Part shown: in pieces, positions 41,835 through 54,573 of the stretch
Numbering within the stretch: the first letter of the stretch is position 1
How the letters are laid out: each line of letters begins with the position of its first letter
From: Wuchereria bancrofti
Lineage: Eukaryota; Nematoda; Chromadorea; Rhabditida; Onchocercidae
Direction: 5' to 3'
Assembly: GCA_005281725.1 (NCBI GenBank)
Contig: SSBO01000009.1
Location: 1,422,127-1,486,126 of the forward strand
DNA: 64,000 nt
Position numbers and translations under genes: made by a program
Notes under the pieces: generated by a model
The model's database searches: none
What the model was told of the DNA's origin: nothing
The model's input: only the letters and a program-made list of their open reading frames with translations

Positions 41835-42810
41835 ATGGGAACATTTACGCTGAAATACTTTTTCAAGAAAGCAGTTTGGGAGAAGAAAACACTGTGGGCA
41901 TCGGTAGCTGTGATGGCGTATCTCGGTGAGACTACTCTTCCCGCTGTTTGATTTTTTCCATGACCAATGATCACTCGTTTAATTATGCCTGGGTTGTTTT
42001 TCTGCCACCTTCAAATTCATAATTTGATTTCTCGATTGTTTCGAGGCCGACAGAATCCATCTCTTGGGCACTTTCCATTTGTCCGACTTCATACTGTTCT
42101 TAATTTTATTAGGCAGTTTCCTACGTCCCTCGTGAGTTCCCCTTCGTTTGTCTACTAAATGAAAGTAATTTCTACCATGTAATTCTTTGAAGCCACATCA
42201 TTTGTTTATTCATATCTCTTTTATTATCTCACTTTTATTATTATTTATTTTTAGTCAGTCAAACGATATAGTGCTTCTAATAAAAGAATACCTTTCATTT
42301 TTTTACTCCACTTTTTCGGACAAATTAGTGAAATTCTCTTCCGTCTTCTTACCGAAGGTGACGATGATGCCATCTCTTATCAAATTAAACGCTTTACGTC
42401 GTTGAGTTTGCAAGAAGAAAGAATATTTATAAAGACGAAGATATTGCTTCTCAGTAGATGAGCTGCTTCGCATTGCTTTCCTTTTCTCTTTCCCCTTTAC
42501 ATAAAAGAGAACTAACGCGTAGAAGTCATTTGGCGAAAAAGTCTATTTCAATTAGGATCGCCAGTTTCCAAACATAATGTACATTAGATTGATTTGAAAT
42601 TGAAGGTTCCATGCTGATGCGAGGCAAGGAAGGTGAAATGTAGAAAAGAACATTAGTGTCTGGAGACGTCAAATTAACTGGAAAATTATTTCAGGTTACT
42701 GCTTCGATCGGCAAGGTATGTATAAAGCAAGTATGATGAAAGGACAAAGCAAAATGTTTGCAGACCGAATTGCTGAAATACCGGAGGGTGAGGATATCTG
42801 GAAGTACTAG
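41835..42810 (+). CDS. NDUFB1: Complex I subunit NDUFB1 (MNLL-like)
   Basis: Accessory subunit of the membrane arm of NADH:ubiquinone oxidoreductase, inner mitochondrial membrane. Exons 41835-41925 and 42695-42810 join in phase 1; 68 residues. A helix KTLWASVAVMAYLGYCFD is followed by DRQGMYKASMMKGQSKMF, then ERIAE-like residues (DRIAEIPEGED) and a final WKY. This parallels the vertebrate protein's helix, Y-x-DR, F-x-x-KS-x-LF-x-R and terminal EE-x-x-WK. The short length and the C-terminal Trp-Lys are the best evidence. It follows the 54-residue microprotein at operon-like spacing; the acceptor at 41800 could receive a spliced leader. Confidence 0.8.
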
Positions 42811-43973
42811 TTATTATTTGTCTCTAGTTCTCGGATCATATGTATGCATATAGGATTCATCGTAGCCATCTAACAAAACTATCCTTTGTTTGACCTTCTA
42901 TCTGACATGTTTCTCCCGAATAATTTTGAACATTGGAAGCGGTAGTAAGCATTAAGGTCTCTCTCGGGTGCTATCTTGTATTTCTCACATATATTTCATT
43001 TCTTTAGTGCTATTCTAATCGGTAGGCGCATTGAATGTAGTGTTTTGGCTGTTATACTCATTATAATAAGCTAACGCATATTAATAGTTGCAAAAGTTGC
43101 TGCAGTACAATCGTTGAGTGGTAGGGACCTCCATTATCACCGTTCAATACATCATTTGGAGTTTAAGTGGCTAATAAGCTGAGAAAAAATCGTTTACCTA
43201 GAGCTAAATTTTTTTGAAGAGCCTATTAGATTGGATTCAAGCTTTTATAGTTGTCTTTTTGTACTCATAGATTATTTTCCAAATGCAAAGTCGCTCATAA
43301 ACGATAATAGATGCATTCAGCTTACTGTTTATTTTGGAGAGATCCGAAATACAATGAATAATGAAATAAAGTTTGCTGTAAAAACGAGCAGAAAAAAAAA
43401 TTGACATTCACAACTCAATTGAATGATATACAATAAAGCGACAAAAACATAAGTTTCGATTTGGAAACAGCACTTGGCACATAGCTCATCAGTAACAAAA
43501 GAATTATTAATGAGCTAATACAATAACTCATCAATAATCTACTGATGCTGGTCTTTTATGTCTCCTAGCACCTGTTGTACCCTCCATATCGAGTCAAATA
43601 TTTGATTAGAGCCATAAACTAATTAGTGTTTTCTCAAATATTTGGTTAGAGCCATACACTAATTAGTGTTTTCAAAAATAAAACCACTTACTTTTGCTTT
43701 TCCCCTCTGTGCACACAAAGGAAAGGGAGAAAAAAGGAGGCTGTCTTCCCACCTGTAGCCATGTCCTAATTCCATACAGCAATAAATATGTCCAAACCCG
43801 TCTGAAATAATGAAGATACAAACAATATGCGGCAAAGATACTTTTTAAATAAATAGAACCTAAAGTGGACGCGAGATATCAATCAGTGGACGATAAATAC
43901 ATCTTTTATACAGATAATATTATGTGACTGGCCATAAACTATTTACAAATCGTACGAACTGGGATGACAAGCT
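42811..43973. other. Intergenic region between NDUFB1 and LRR gene
   Basis: Convergent ends of NDUFB1 (plus) and the LRR gene (minus). No gene seen. It contains a 40-bp tandem duplication at 43595-43674. Confidence 0.6.
43595..43674. repeat. 40-bp tandem duplication
   Basis: Two units beginning CAAATATTTG and ending AATTAGTGTTTTC, about three mismatches apart. Confidence 0.9.
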
Positions 43974-46900
43974 CTATGGGATTTCATCGTCATCATCAAT
44001 CAGGCTCACGTCTTTGCCGCATCCTGGACAATCAGCGTAGCATGACGCATCCAGTAACTCTTTGTAGGCCTTATTACTACGCCACAGATGGTACTCACAA
44101 TCACGCCATCGATTCCATGTGCCCATCACGCGGAATTGTGGCAATCGACGCAACAGAGCCTCCAAGACAACTGAAAATAATGCTTATATTATTTGTAACA
44201 TTAATTCACGACCTCATAGTGACGAATGAGGAATGGTGGAGCTGTACATATGGAAGAACGATGTTGATAAATAACTGTTACACTATGATGAAGGTATTTT
44301 ATCCATAGATATCTTTAACAAAAGCAAAGACTTACTACCGCTCTGATGGTCTCGATTACCACCCAAAATGACGGCTTCAATATGAGGCATAGCTTCACGA
44401 TTGGCCAATAATTCATAGGCTTCCTTTGTAACTGGACCCGAATGACATACCGCTATCTTAGTTAACATTCGGAACTCCATCAAAGCTTTCATTATGCCCT
44501 CTGATGTTACTGATCGCAGGTCACGAACATATAATGTGTCCAATCGAGGACAACGCTGTAACTTTCATTTATTTTACTCTACTTAACAGTGAAATAATTC
44601 TCTTTCTTCTTGAACTGGTTTCGTCCTTGAACTTCCTAATACATCAAAAATCTTTAAACATATGGTGATCCACCATATACAAAAAAAAAAGAGAATTATG
44701 CTTTGCAGTTCAAAACAGAAGTCATAAGAAATATACCTGAGCAATAAGACTAAAGTGGTCGTCCTGCAACTGGTGAACGTGATGGAGCGCGAAAGTACTC
44801 AAATTAGCAGGCAGCGAGCTACAAAAAACTTTCAATTCATCGGTTCGAATATTTCTTAGCAAATTGATTACTGAAAATTCAGTAATCTGTGATAACTGTG
44901 CGACAGATCGCAACATTGCCTTCCAAAGATCCATGCAGCCATAATTGATAGGAAAGCCGAATAAGCGTAGAACACGCAGCTGTGACATCTGAGGTAGACC
45001 TGAAATAATTAATCTAAAATACATATTGATTAGGAATGAAATAATGTACTAATATATAGCAAAATGTATAAGCACCCCAAATTTTAGTTTCTTCATCGTA
45101 AATCAAATAAACTGAAATAAATAAAATCCATCTACAATTTGTTTAACAAAATATGCAACCAACAATTTTGCAAACCATATTTTGGACTAATTGTCATAAG
45201 AAGCCAGTCTAACGATGTCTCATTACAATATTACCAAGAACGAAGAAAAAACAAAAGACAATAAACTACCGGCAAAAAATTGATCATAGGTTCGCATATT
45301 CTTTCGCAAAGGCCCCAAATCCAATTCTACCACAGTTATTTGATGGAATTCGGGCAATAAAGAGATGACACTCACAAGTATTCGGAAACCAGGTTGGTAA
45401 ACAAAACGCGAGAAACAGGCGCAAATATGCAACTTGTCGGCTAACTCAGACATTTCCTGGATTTCGTTCAATTAAATTTTCAACCAGTGTGTTTATTCAG
45501 TAATCCATTTATTTAATAAACCTTAAATAAAAATACCTTAAACAATTGGTGTGCCTGATCGACAGTTCGAAACGTTCGATGATCGATGGCAATATAAAGG
45601 ACTTCAAGTTTACTGTAGAGAGTACGAAGCCGTCCTCCTATATTCAAAATTGTTTTCGCGCTGCAATCGGAGAGATACAATTTTTTGACGCTTCCAGATA
45701 TTATCGACTGAAATAATTAACATCATCACCACATCCAGGTAATTGTATAAATATATATATTTAGGCAACATAACTCTACCTAATTTTAATTCATATTATG
45801 GAGTGCCACCTGATTCAGTTTACATAAATATAACAAATAAACCAAACCAAAAAACCCTTAGTCCTATGTATTCATAACTTTTTAGTAAATTCAAGTTTTA
45901 GCACTGAATATCTAAGCGGTTTCATACATTTATCTAAGAACAGAAAGAACAAAGAAATTCACCACAAAATTGTCGATGTCTTCGGCATGATCAAACCAAA
46001 TACTATGGAAGCAAAGACTCGAAATTCGATTTGTAAGGGTGCATTCGTTGCTGCTCCCTGAAACAATAAAATTTAGTATGTAAAGATGAAAACAATGAAT
46101 ATTTAACAAAGTGGGGAAAGAGCTTACAATACTCGATTACGGGAGACATCAGGCAAAGATTGCGAAGAACCAGGGAGTCCACATTTTGCAATCGATCAAA
46201 CTCATCACACAGATCGCGACTCAACACAAGCTGCAAATAATAGATGATAATGTACAACATTAATGCTATTCCTAAAGAATCCTCCATATGTAGCTGAGAG
46301 CTTAATAGGACTTCAGTGTTCACATATAGCACAAATTACCTAAAAAACAAATCGCTGATTTTGCAGCAAAATAAATCATTAAAGAACCGTTGTTGCAAAT
46401 TTCACTTCCTTTAACTTTATTGAAAAATAACCTTTTGTATTACTTTACTTTTATGAGAACTCTCATACTCATCTTCCATGTCCTAAAGGAGGTGTAACAG
46501 CAACTATTGGTAAGTGCCACTTGCTTTTGTCAGAAGAGACAAACTCTTGAAACAGTCTATGAAAAATTCATTTTGTGTTCCAACAGTCAGTTGAATAGGC
46601 TAGCAATGTTAATAACAACTATAAATAAACCAGAAATAAAATGAAGGAAATATAGCCTATAACCAGTAGAAATCAATGATAACAATCACAGGAAAAACAA
46701 ATATTGTTCAAATTCATACTTGATGATCTGGAATGTAACCTAGGCGACGCTCGAAATCAGAAATGCCACCAATATGTAATCGACGAATTTGTCGTGAGAA
46801 ACGTCCGATAATATGTTGCATTTTAAGGATGCATGTATTTGACTGAGATATCCGATTATCCACACAGGTACGTCGAACACTAGATGTTAATGCCATCACC

Positions 46901-47717
46901 TTGAAATCGTTGCCAGCAACACTTATGTTCATCACTGGTTCGATCCTCTGGAAAACTAGTAAATTAGATCAAGTTTTCTTAAAAATCTGTAGAAACTCAC
47001 AAAAATCAAAGAAGTGGCAATGATGACTAATATAAAAAAAAAAGCCTGATCTAAGAAGTCAACGTCTCAGAAAGAGAACAACATAAAGTTATATATATCT
47101 GAAATTCCATAACGTTTATAATATAACAAAAAAACGTACCGTAAAGTACATATCTAAAATACTGTTATCATTGTTATAGCTGATATACGGAACACGCGAA
47201 CTGAGATCATTCATAGTTATGCTAGAAAGTTCCAAATTTTGTCGATCCTTAATATCATTCACAAAACTGACCACCTTACGCATGATGACATCATTAAAAT
47301 ACACTTGCTTTCCTATGTCCCATTCTTCCGTCGAAACTGCAACATTCCAAGTCTGATGGAACCATACATCAGTTGGAGGCAACACTATTAATAATACATC
47401 CTCTCTACCATTAATCAAATCTATTTTTGTTCGATCCTTAATATCATTCATGAAATTGAGCACTTGCGCTCGATGACAACACCAAAAAAGTTTACCAAGT
47501 GAAAAAGTTTAAACAAAAACAAAAAAAAAATTCGACCAAGAAACAACAGAACCAAAGCCCAAGAGTTTAGTTTTATGGCCGTTAAAATCCCTTCTTAGGC
47601 TTTAATCATATTAACTTATGGAAGAAGTTAAAGTAAATAAAATATACCACTATCGCTTATCATATCGCATTCATCACTGTTCTTTATGTCTTCCTCTTTT
47701 TCATCGGCTGCCATCAT
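43974..47717 (-). CDS. Leucine-rich-repeat protein with F-box-like N terminus
   Basis: A ten-exon gene on the minus strand: 47717-47648, 47468-47140, 46947-46720, 46230-46128, 46057-45963, 45707-45537, 45456-45270, 44999-44737, 44555-44339 and 44170-43974. All joins keep frame, 619 residues. After an acidic start (MMAADEKEED), exon 2 has two F-box-like helices sharing the string NDIKDR (VLNFMNDIKDRTKIDL and RKVVSFVNDIKDRQNLEL). Exons 3-10 then give irregular leucine-rich repeats (SVKKLYLSDC, LEVLYIAID, LRVLRLFGFPINYG, LDTLYVRDL), the F-box/LRR plan of SCF ubiquitin-ligase adaptors. The C terminus has CYADCPGCGKDVSLIDDDDE, a CxxC-containing acidic end. The substrate is unknown. The exon 2 acceptor (CATCGAG) is weak; the other sites are good. 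Confidence 0.83.
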
Positions 47718-49333
47718 CAATCATACGACTTCACAATAATAAAGATTAAAAATATTACTAATTAAACCCTGAAACAAAGAAGAGTGAATCAAATAATTCG
47801 CCTTAAACTGCCACAAAAGAGTCATCAAAAAAGGAAAGTACTACACCCGTTCAACACCTGTCTCTATATAAAATACCCAATTTATCAAAAATAAAAGAAG
47901 TGAAAAACACGCAGGATAACAAATTTGGCCCGTTTGACCAGTTAACTGGTTATCTTGCCTGTTTTTCTTTCTTTTTTTTTTGTCATTGATCCACTAAAGC
48001 ACAGTTATTAAGAAACGCTCAGTATTTCTTGATAATTCGCATGGTACAAAACGAAAACCAGCTAGATGGAAAGAAATAAAAGCGTTGGGTAACGATAATG
48101 AATTTCATTCCTTAGCTAAAATTGACAACAACAAAAACTATGAAAGTTCATTAGGTATATTCAGGAAAACATAATGCATGCAATCATATGTGCAATTATG
48201 CAAATGCAAAATAATAGACGACTGCCTACTGCTGTGGGCAAAACTGGAAAAAAGGCAACTGAATGCATGACATCAGGCAATAAATAGAGCCAAGCCGGAG
48301 ATCCTACAATGAAACAGCTGTGCGTGTAATGAAGATAATGACAGAATGGGTTACGACCAAGCGATATCGAAACTCAAAAGATAAATGTTCAGAAATGATT
48401 GAACAATACTTATCAGTATGAATTGCATAATGCAAATGTGAAAAAAAAAACATAAAATATGCCAAATTTATTTGGTTAGAACTGTGAATTAAAGAATGAA
48501 ATATGTAAATGGATGAAAGATAATGTGTGGAAGAATTACACACCATCATCCGGCATTTAACCGGATGCAACAAAACCGAAATAATGCATCGAATATCACA
48601 AGACAGTACATACCTTCAAGCACAGCGAACACCTTCCCACTAATTTCAATTTATCTCCAAGCACACAGCGACACCTTCCCAACGGCGACAATTTCAATTT
48701 GTTTAAATTTCATGCGGCCTTACATTTACATTGGACGAAAATTCCTCATTCCACACAATTTCAAAATGACATCCACGCGGGAATAATGGCGAAGGTAGTA
48801 AGGTTACATTTGATGATCTTTACAGAAACATTTATGTTAAATGATGGAATAATTAGATGACAGTCATCGATGACACACATACAAGTGTTATGTTTCTCGA
48901 ATAATTCTTAGCTGAATTATATGAAATATGTTTGTTTACCTTTTTCAGATTATTTAGTTGTGAGAAGATATACAATTTAGATAATTTTTATATCAATTTT
49001 GCTCAGTGGATAGTTCAAATTGTCACTACAACAACTGAAACAAAAACGAAAAATGTTTTTTTTTCTCTTTTTTTTTCGTTATTTCACGAGAAGATAATTT
49101 AACATACTAAAAAGCTTCCTCACTGGCAAACAAACTCTTCTTCTTCTTTCTCCTGTAAACTGTAAATTTCACTTTTTGTTTTCATTTTTTAGTCTAAAAT
49201 GGAACGTGTTTGCGTGTGAACATTATTTATCTTATTGTCAGATAATTAATAAATTGAATAGAATTCAATTTTCTACCATTAGTGCCCTGAAGAACGACAT
49301 GGGACATTTGGCGACAGTGAATTTTTTCATTTG
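47718..49333. other. Divergent intergenic region
   Basis: Lies between the LRR gene and the sushi-domain gene, and presumably holds both promoters. A plus-strand 87-codon ORF (48523-48786) overlaps a 42-48-bp tandem duplication and is not supported as a gene. Confidence 0.55.
48613..48702. repeat. Tandem duplication, about 45 bp
   Basis: Two diverged units sharing CCAAGCACA-CAGCGA-ACACCTTCCCA and ATTTCAATTT, at 48613-48654 and 48655-48702. Confidence 0.75.
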
Positions 49334-52300
49334 ATGGTAATGAACTGTACTTTACTTTTCATTCTGCCCTTCGTTTCGCTCAATGCATTTTTATCCACGG
49401 GGCAAATCATGGAAGTAACTGGAGAAGATGTTGATTACATGGTAATTTGTTGATTTTTTTTTTTACTATTTCCAATGAAACGTTTGAGCAGTAATTATGC
49501 TATGTGAAGAAGATATTAGTTATTTCTTGACTTTAGATATGATTAGTTTATACTAATACTTCGTTTCAAGAATTCTTGGAAGTCAAATTTCGTGCTAACA
49601 GTAGGAATATGATGTGAAAACGTAAGATATCACCATTGGACTAACAGACAAGAGTGGAGTAATCGAATTTGCTGGCTAATATAATGTCATTAGTAATTAT
49701 TAGAATTACCTTAATATATAGTCATTATTCATTTACTGAACTTTATCATAAGGATATAATATTAACAGAGCTATTTGTACGAATTGTTGCAAAAACTTTA
49801 TGATAATATCTATCAGATTCAACTACTTCGATTTACTGTCGATTGATTGCTGGTTTTTTTCCAAAATTCATGAAAAATCCAGTTTGAGGATTACGGTGAT
49901 GAAGAGCTTCTATGGGGTAAAGAATCGAGTCCTCAATGGTGTGAATCACCAATTATAAATTCAACACTGGGTGATCGCATAACGCTAAGAAGTTTTTTTA
50001 TTGAAGCTAATTCGAAAGGTCAGGTATGTGTGAATTTCCCTTCATTTTTAGATACTGCAGCTGGGTGCAAAAATAATTTAAAAATACTGAGGTCTAATAT
50101 GAAATAAATATGTTGTCTATATTGTGTGTTACTAACAATTTGTTTATATGTGCTTCATTAAAATTGTTTGTTTTTCAGTCTTTGAAATTGGATTTTTCGA
50201 AATTAGTTAATCCGATAAGCGATTTATTTCAGTATGCGACTGAGACAGTGGCTGAAGTGAGTTGCGGGCCAGAAAGACGACTGAAACTTGAAGAAGGTGT
50301 CATTCATCCACTGGTATATCCTTTCCCACCCATTTATGGATTGATGCACTAACGACGTATCCCTAATATTTTTTTCTCTTTTGTTTTAGAGTAGTGTACA
50401 TTTGCGCTGTACATTGAATAGTTCTGGGAGTGGCGGTGTGTGGTTATTGATTGGTAGTGGCGGTGCTGTAACGTACAGTAATCGGCCAGGTTGTGCTTGT
50501 GGAAATCCAACATTCCATATATGCGAATTGCCCCATCTGATTCATCGCGGTTTAAGCGTTAATGCTACCAAAGGCTCTGGATTCTTCAGACATAATGATA
50601 CATTGACTGTCAGGTGTGATTTATTTTGATCTGTTCAATTTCAATGGATTCAATTGGAGTGAAATTCAAGGTAGTAGTGATAAGATGGTGGTACACCATT
50701 CACTTTCTGGATATTACTCACCACAGTAACCATTCAGTCCCGATTATTTCCAAATAATAAGGAGAAAATGTCAATAAATTATATTGTTTAGATGTGCTTT
50801 GGCACAGAATACATTACATCCACCAGGGAAGCACATACTACGATGTATTAACAGCCAATGGGTCTATGAAGTTAACGATGTACCGAGCGGCCTGAGATAT
50901 CCAAACTGTGGTCTGCTTTACACTATTCATAGCTTTATTTTCGTTATTGTACATAAAAACGAAACCGACATTTGAGAATCGGAATTATGAATAAAAATAA
51001 GTTATAATTCACTCTTCAAAATCCCCGAAATATCTGAAGCTGTTTTCGCTCTTTCTTTTTTTTAATTATCAATTTATCCATTGGTATAAACTACATTTTT
51101 ATTACCTTCCTAAATTCTTCATTCTTGCTTGACTGCAGCAAATGAGAAGGAAAAAAATGATGATACACTTAACCCAGAAAATACGCTAAATGATATAATT
51201 TTTTTCATATATTTGAGTAGAAACTTTAATTTCAGTTACTCGAAGTATCTGCACAACTCAGAGATTCTGCATTTGAAACTTTAATTTCAGCTACACGAAG
51301 TATCTGCACAACTCGGCAGATTCCGCATTTCCTTGATTTTATAACCAGTGGCATTATCTGTAAAGGAAAATCAATAAGCTGTCTTTCTCCAAAAACGCTA
51401 CTTCCATTGGGTACCAAGGTATTTGATAAGAGCAATATACAAAGCATTTTTTGGTAATTTAGTGAAAGACGATTTTAAATGGATATACGGTCAAAAAAGA
51501 CGCACTGAATGGTACATTTTGTAATGCCATTTGGGATATGCTTTCTGCAGGTTCACTTTACTTCGCTGAAGTTTAGTGTCATAAAAATGATCCCAAAATG
51601 ATAGGCTGAATGAGCTATTTTGAATAAAATAATATATTATTAGTTAATATTACAGATAGAGCTAAGATGCAAGGATGATACAACTCGTCTTATTGGTCCC
51701 TCCTCAATGGTATGCCTTAATTCTGCATTACACTCCGGTTCTGGCTGGTACCCACCCAAGTGGCCAAGTTGTATTCCGAAATGTAAATTTTATTCTTTGA
51801 CCAAATAAAGAGTCTTTTTTGGAAAAATGAAATGGAGAGAATTGTATTTCTGGTGACGACAGCAACATTGCATTAAAAAAAAAAGAAATTTTCTTTCCAC
51901 AAAATACTTTGTTTATTTCAGTAACTTGTCCTGAACCTTTCATTCAGAAAGGTGCTTACATTACCTCTAACTTATCCAGTGCTACTTTTCGGCGAGGTAT
52001 GCAAGTATGGTTCAAGTGTTGGGAAGGTTACACTTTATACGGCAGTAAGATGATCGTATGCTTGAAGTCAGGCCTATGGAATGATTCATTCCCTGAATGC
52101 ATTGCGGGTAGTTCCTGTTCTCCTTTCCAGGAATTGTAAAACTGAGATATCTTTTTTTTTTTTTTTAAATTTAAGTGAAGACAACATGTGCAGAGCTCTA
52201 TATTATGTCTTCCGTATCACACCCTGAATATGCTTCATCAATGTAGAATCGATCTTACCAGAATTCTCGCAATCACCTAGTTATTCAGTTTCATCTGTTC

Positions 52301-52547
52301 ATTATCTGATCATTAAATTATAGATGAAAATGGAGTGAACGAAGACTCAATCACAGTTTTATTATTTGCACTAACATGTTGTTTATCTGTCATACTTGTC
52401 ATAATGTTTCGAGCTGTTTATCGACAAAATCAGTGGCTCAAACATCGGCACGAATCGATTGCATCAACTACTGAAGAAATGCTTCTGAAAACAGTGAACT
52501 GTTCCATTACAATCGACTACCGTGAAGCAAGTGATACTACGTATTGA
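49334..52547 (+). CDS. Type I membrane protein with sushi/CCP modules
   Basis: Nine exons: 49334-49441, 49883-50023, 50179-50313, 50390-50613, 50792-50910, 51291-51418, 51656-51782, 51922-52107 and 52324-52547. All are in frame, 463 residues. A signal peptide (MVMNCTLLFILPFVSLNA) is followed by a cysteine-containing ectodomain. The last module is a textbook sushi/CCP domain: TCPEPF, a Gly-Ala turn, RGMQVWFKCWEGYTL, MIVCLKSGLW and FPEC. Two earlier stretches (exons 4-5 with CIN..QWV..., exons 6-7 with LRCKDDT, MVCLNS and W-PSC) look like diverged sushi modules. A membrane helix near 399-419 (ITVLLFALTCCLSVILVIMF) precedes a 40-residue cytoplasmic tail. CCP proteins act in adhesion, receptor clustering or complement-like binding; the partner here is unknown. 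The acceptor of exon 6 is locally duplicated. Confidence 0.87.
51220..51330 (+). repeat. 55-bp tandem duplication of a 3' splice site and exon start
   Basis: Units at 51220-51274 and from 51275 share GAAACTTTAATTTCAG plus the first ~36 bases of exon 6, with a few differences. Using the upstream acceptor (exon start 51236) would add 55 nt and meet a TGA in frame. Only the downstream acceptor at 51290 keeps the reading frame. Confidence 0.9.
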
Positions 52548-54573
52548 AACGCTGCTTAGTCACGTAAAAACATAATAAATAACGTATATTAGCATCTGAT
52601 ATGATTGAATGATTGTTAAAAGAAAAATGGGATGAAGTGCGAATGTTGACTCAAACATTTGTAAATTATGACCACTTAAGAAAGCATAAGTTTTGCAGGT
52701 ATGAAATCTAGTCTAAAAGATGAGGCTTTTCAGTCTATGTTTATCACATAGAGCAGATGATTTGATTGATTCTTTGTGAGAATTAATGGAACGAATTTAC
52801 TAGTTGACGTGTATTTTTTGATTTTGAACAACTTTATTCTCCCATGGGAAGTCTAACGAAGTCTGTGAACCGTGCCGACTTGCGATTGCCAAATGTAATT
52901 AAATGATTATTGCTAGCTTTTCTTGCTTAACAAATTTGATTTTATCGCACGGAAAATTTTATATGTTTTTCGCGGAGGGTCGGAGAGCGATTTGTCATTC
53001 ATTTCGTTATTAATCCATTCAACAATATTTGCATTATATGAGGAAGAATTTCAGGAAATAGTTTCTGCTAAATATTATTTAGCTATAATTTCTAGGATTG
53101 GTAGAATGTGAGTAAATGTAATAATAGGACAAATCTTATTTCGAGAGTTGTTTGATTATGCAATATAACAATTGCAACTATAAATTACTGATTAATCAAT
53201 TTAGCAATGACGTTAGGCTTACAGATGTTCCGCACAAATTAACTTTTTTTTTTTTTTTGTATGTTTAACAAGATGAAGTCATCTGGACGTCTAAGTAAAA
53301 TTTTAATATGAAGATTGCTCTATGCATGCTGAAGAATCTTAGGAATTGAGATTTGAAATAGAAGACCAATATGTTTTCTTGCGTGAAAATTATCTGCCAA
53401 TAGTAACTGTTATTTAATTCGTAAACAAAAAACAACCCACCGTCTCGTAAATATAATATTTGTACACAATTAACATTTGAACAAAAAAAAAAAAAAAAAA
53501 AAGAATAGGAACTTGAGGCATTGTTAAGAGTTAAAGTAATAGGAAAATAATTTAAGATAATTTTAAAGTAAGCAATTTGAGTTGATTATTTGAAAATATT
53601 CACAAATGGCGCTGATTGAAAGTAGTAATCCAAGTTTTCTCATTCATGCAACAATTATGAGTGACTTTCATTTGTTGTCCAATTATTAGAAAACCAAATT
53701 TACAATCTTCCTATTCGTCCAAAACATTTCAAATGAAATGAAATTCTTTAACAAGGTCATTTCTTATTTGATATATTTTACACCTTTGTTTAATGCTGCA
53801 AAGATCAATATTATTCTGATCTATGAAAAGTAGTGAATATAGGCTCACTTATTATTTGTTACCCAGAGAGGGTTTATAGTTTAACGATGATTACTTTGGC
53901 TGCCTAGTAGACATTCGATGGTCTTGTCCCTAGTATCTATCCTCACACAAATAACATATGTCCAAATCTTTGCTCTATTCTAGTAGTCAAAATGTTAGCC
54001 ACGATTGCGACATTTTGCGCCAATTGCGCCTTCTCATTTATAATGCGTCCTTTTTCCAAGTAAAACTTTAAGGTTATCTGCAGTAAATTGTTGGAACAAT
54101 TGAAGTTTAATAGTGAAAAAGAAGTGTGAACTCAATGCTTCCAATCATTTCGAACAATTGGACAAAGTTCCATGCACGAATCGTTTGCTTGTGACATAGC
54201 CAAATCTTTGCACAAAGAAGGAAGATTTATAAAATATGTAATGAGTAAATTAGTTTCGACTAACACCGCCATCTCTCAAGAATAGCATTTCAATGTTTTT
54301 GTACATGACATGTGTGACCTTTAACCCCAAACATATTTCTAATCATTTGTAACTCTCAATGAAACAGAGAAAAGGACGACATCAAATATTTATTTAATTT
54401 AGAAAATAAAAATGAAATAATTGTTTTACAAATGGTTTGTTTATTAAGATAAAATTAGATGTGCTTATCAGTCCACACATTACGTATACAGATAAAAATT
54501 GTGTATACTGTATCAGTCATAACAATTTTCTTTTTTTTTTTGTTGTGAATTAATTGAGGACAGATTATATTTC
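52548..54573. other. Intergenic region
   Basis: No supportable gene. The stretch 53840-54070 is less AT-rich than its surroundings and carries repeated GCGCAATTGGCGCAA-type words on the minus strand, but no open frame of note. A 62-codon ORF at 52923-53108 has no support. Confidence 0.5.

Noticed and set aside
43964..44308. 114-codon plus-strand ORF
   Set aside because: Antisense to the last exon of the LRR gene, whose frame is supported by ten in-phase exons.
46936..46950. GGTTCGATCC, resembling a tRNA B box
   Set aside because: It is inside a supported coding exon of the LRR gene, and no A box or cloverleaf surrounds it.
48523..48786. 87-codon plus-strand ORF
   Set aside because: Overlaps a tandem duplication and the likely promoter of the LRR gene; no recognisable features.
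51236..51290. Use of the upstream duplicated acceptor as the exon 6 start
   Set aside because: The added 55 nt break the frame and reach a TGA at once; the downstream acceptor is the productive one.
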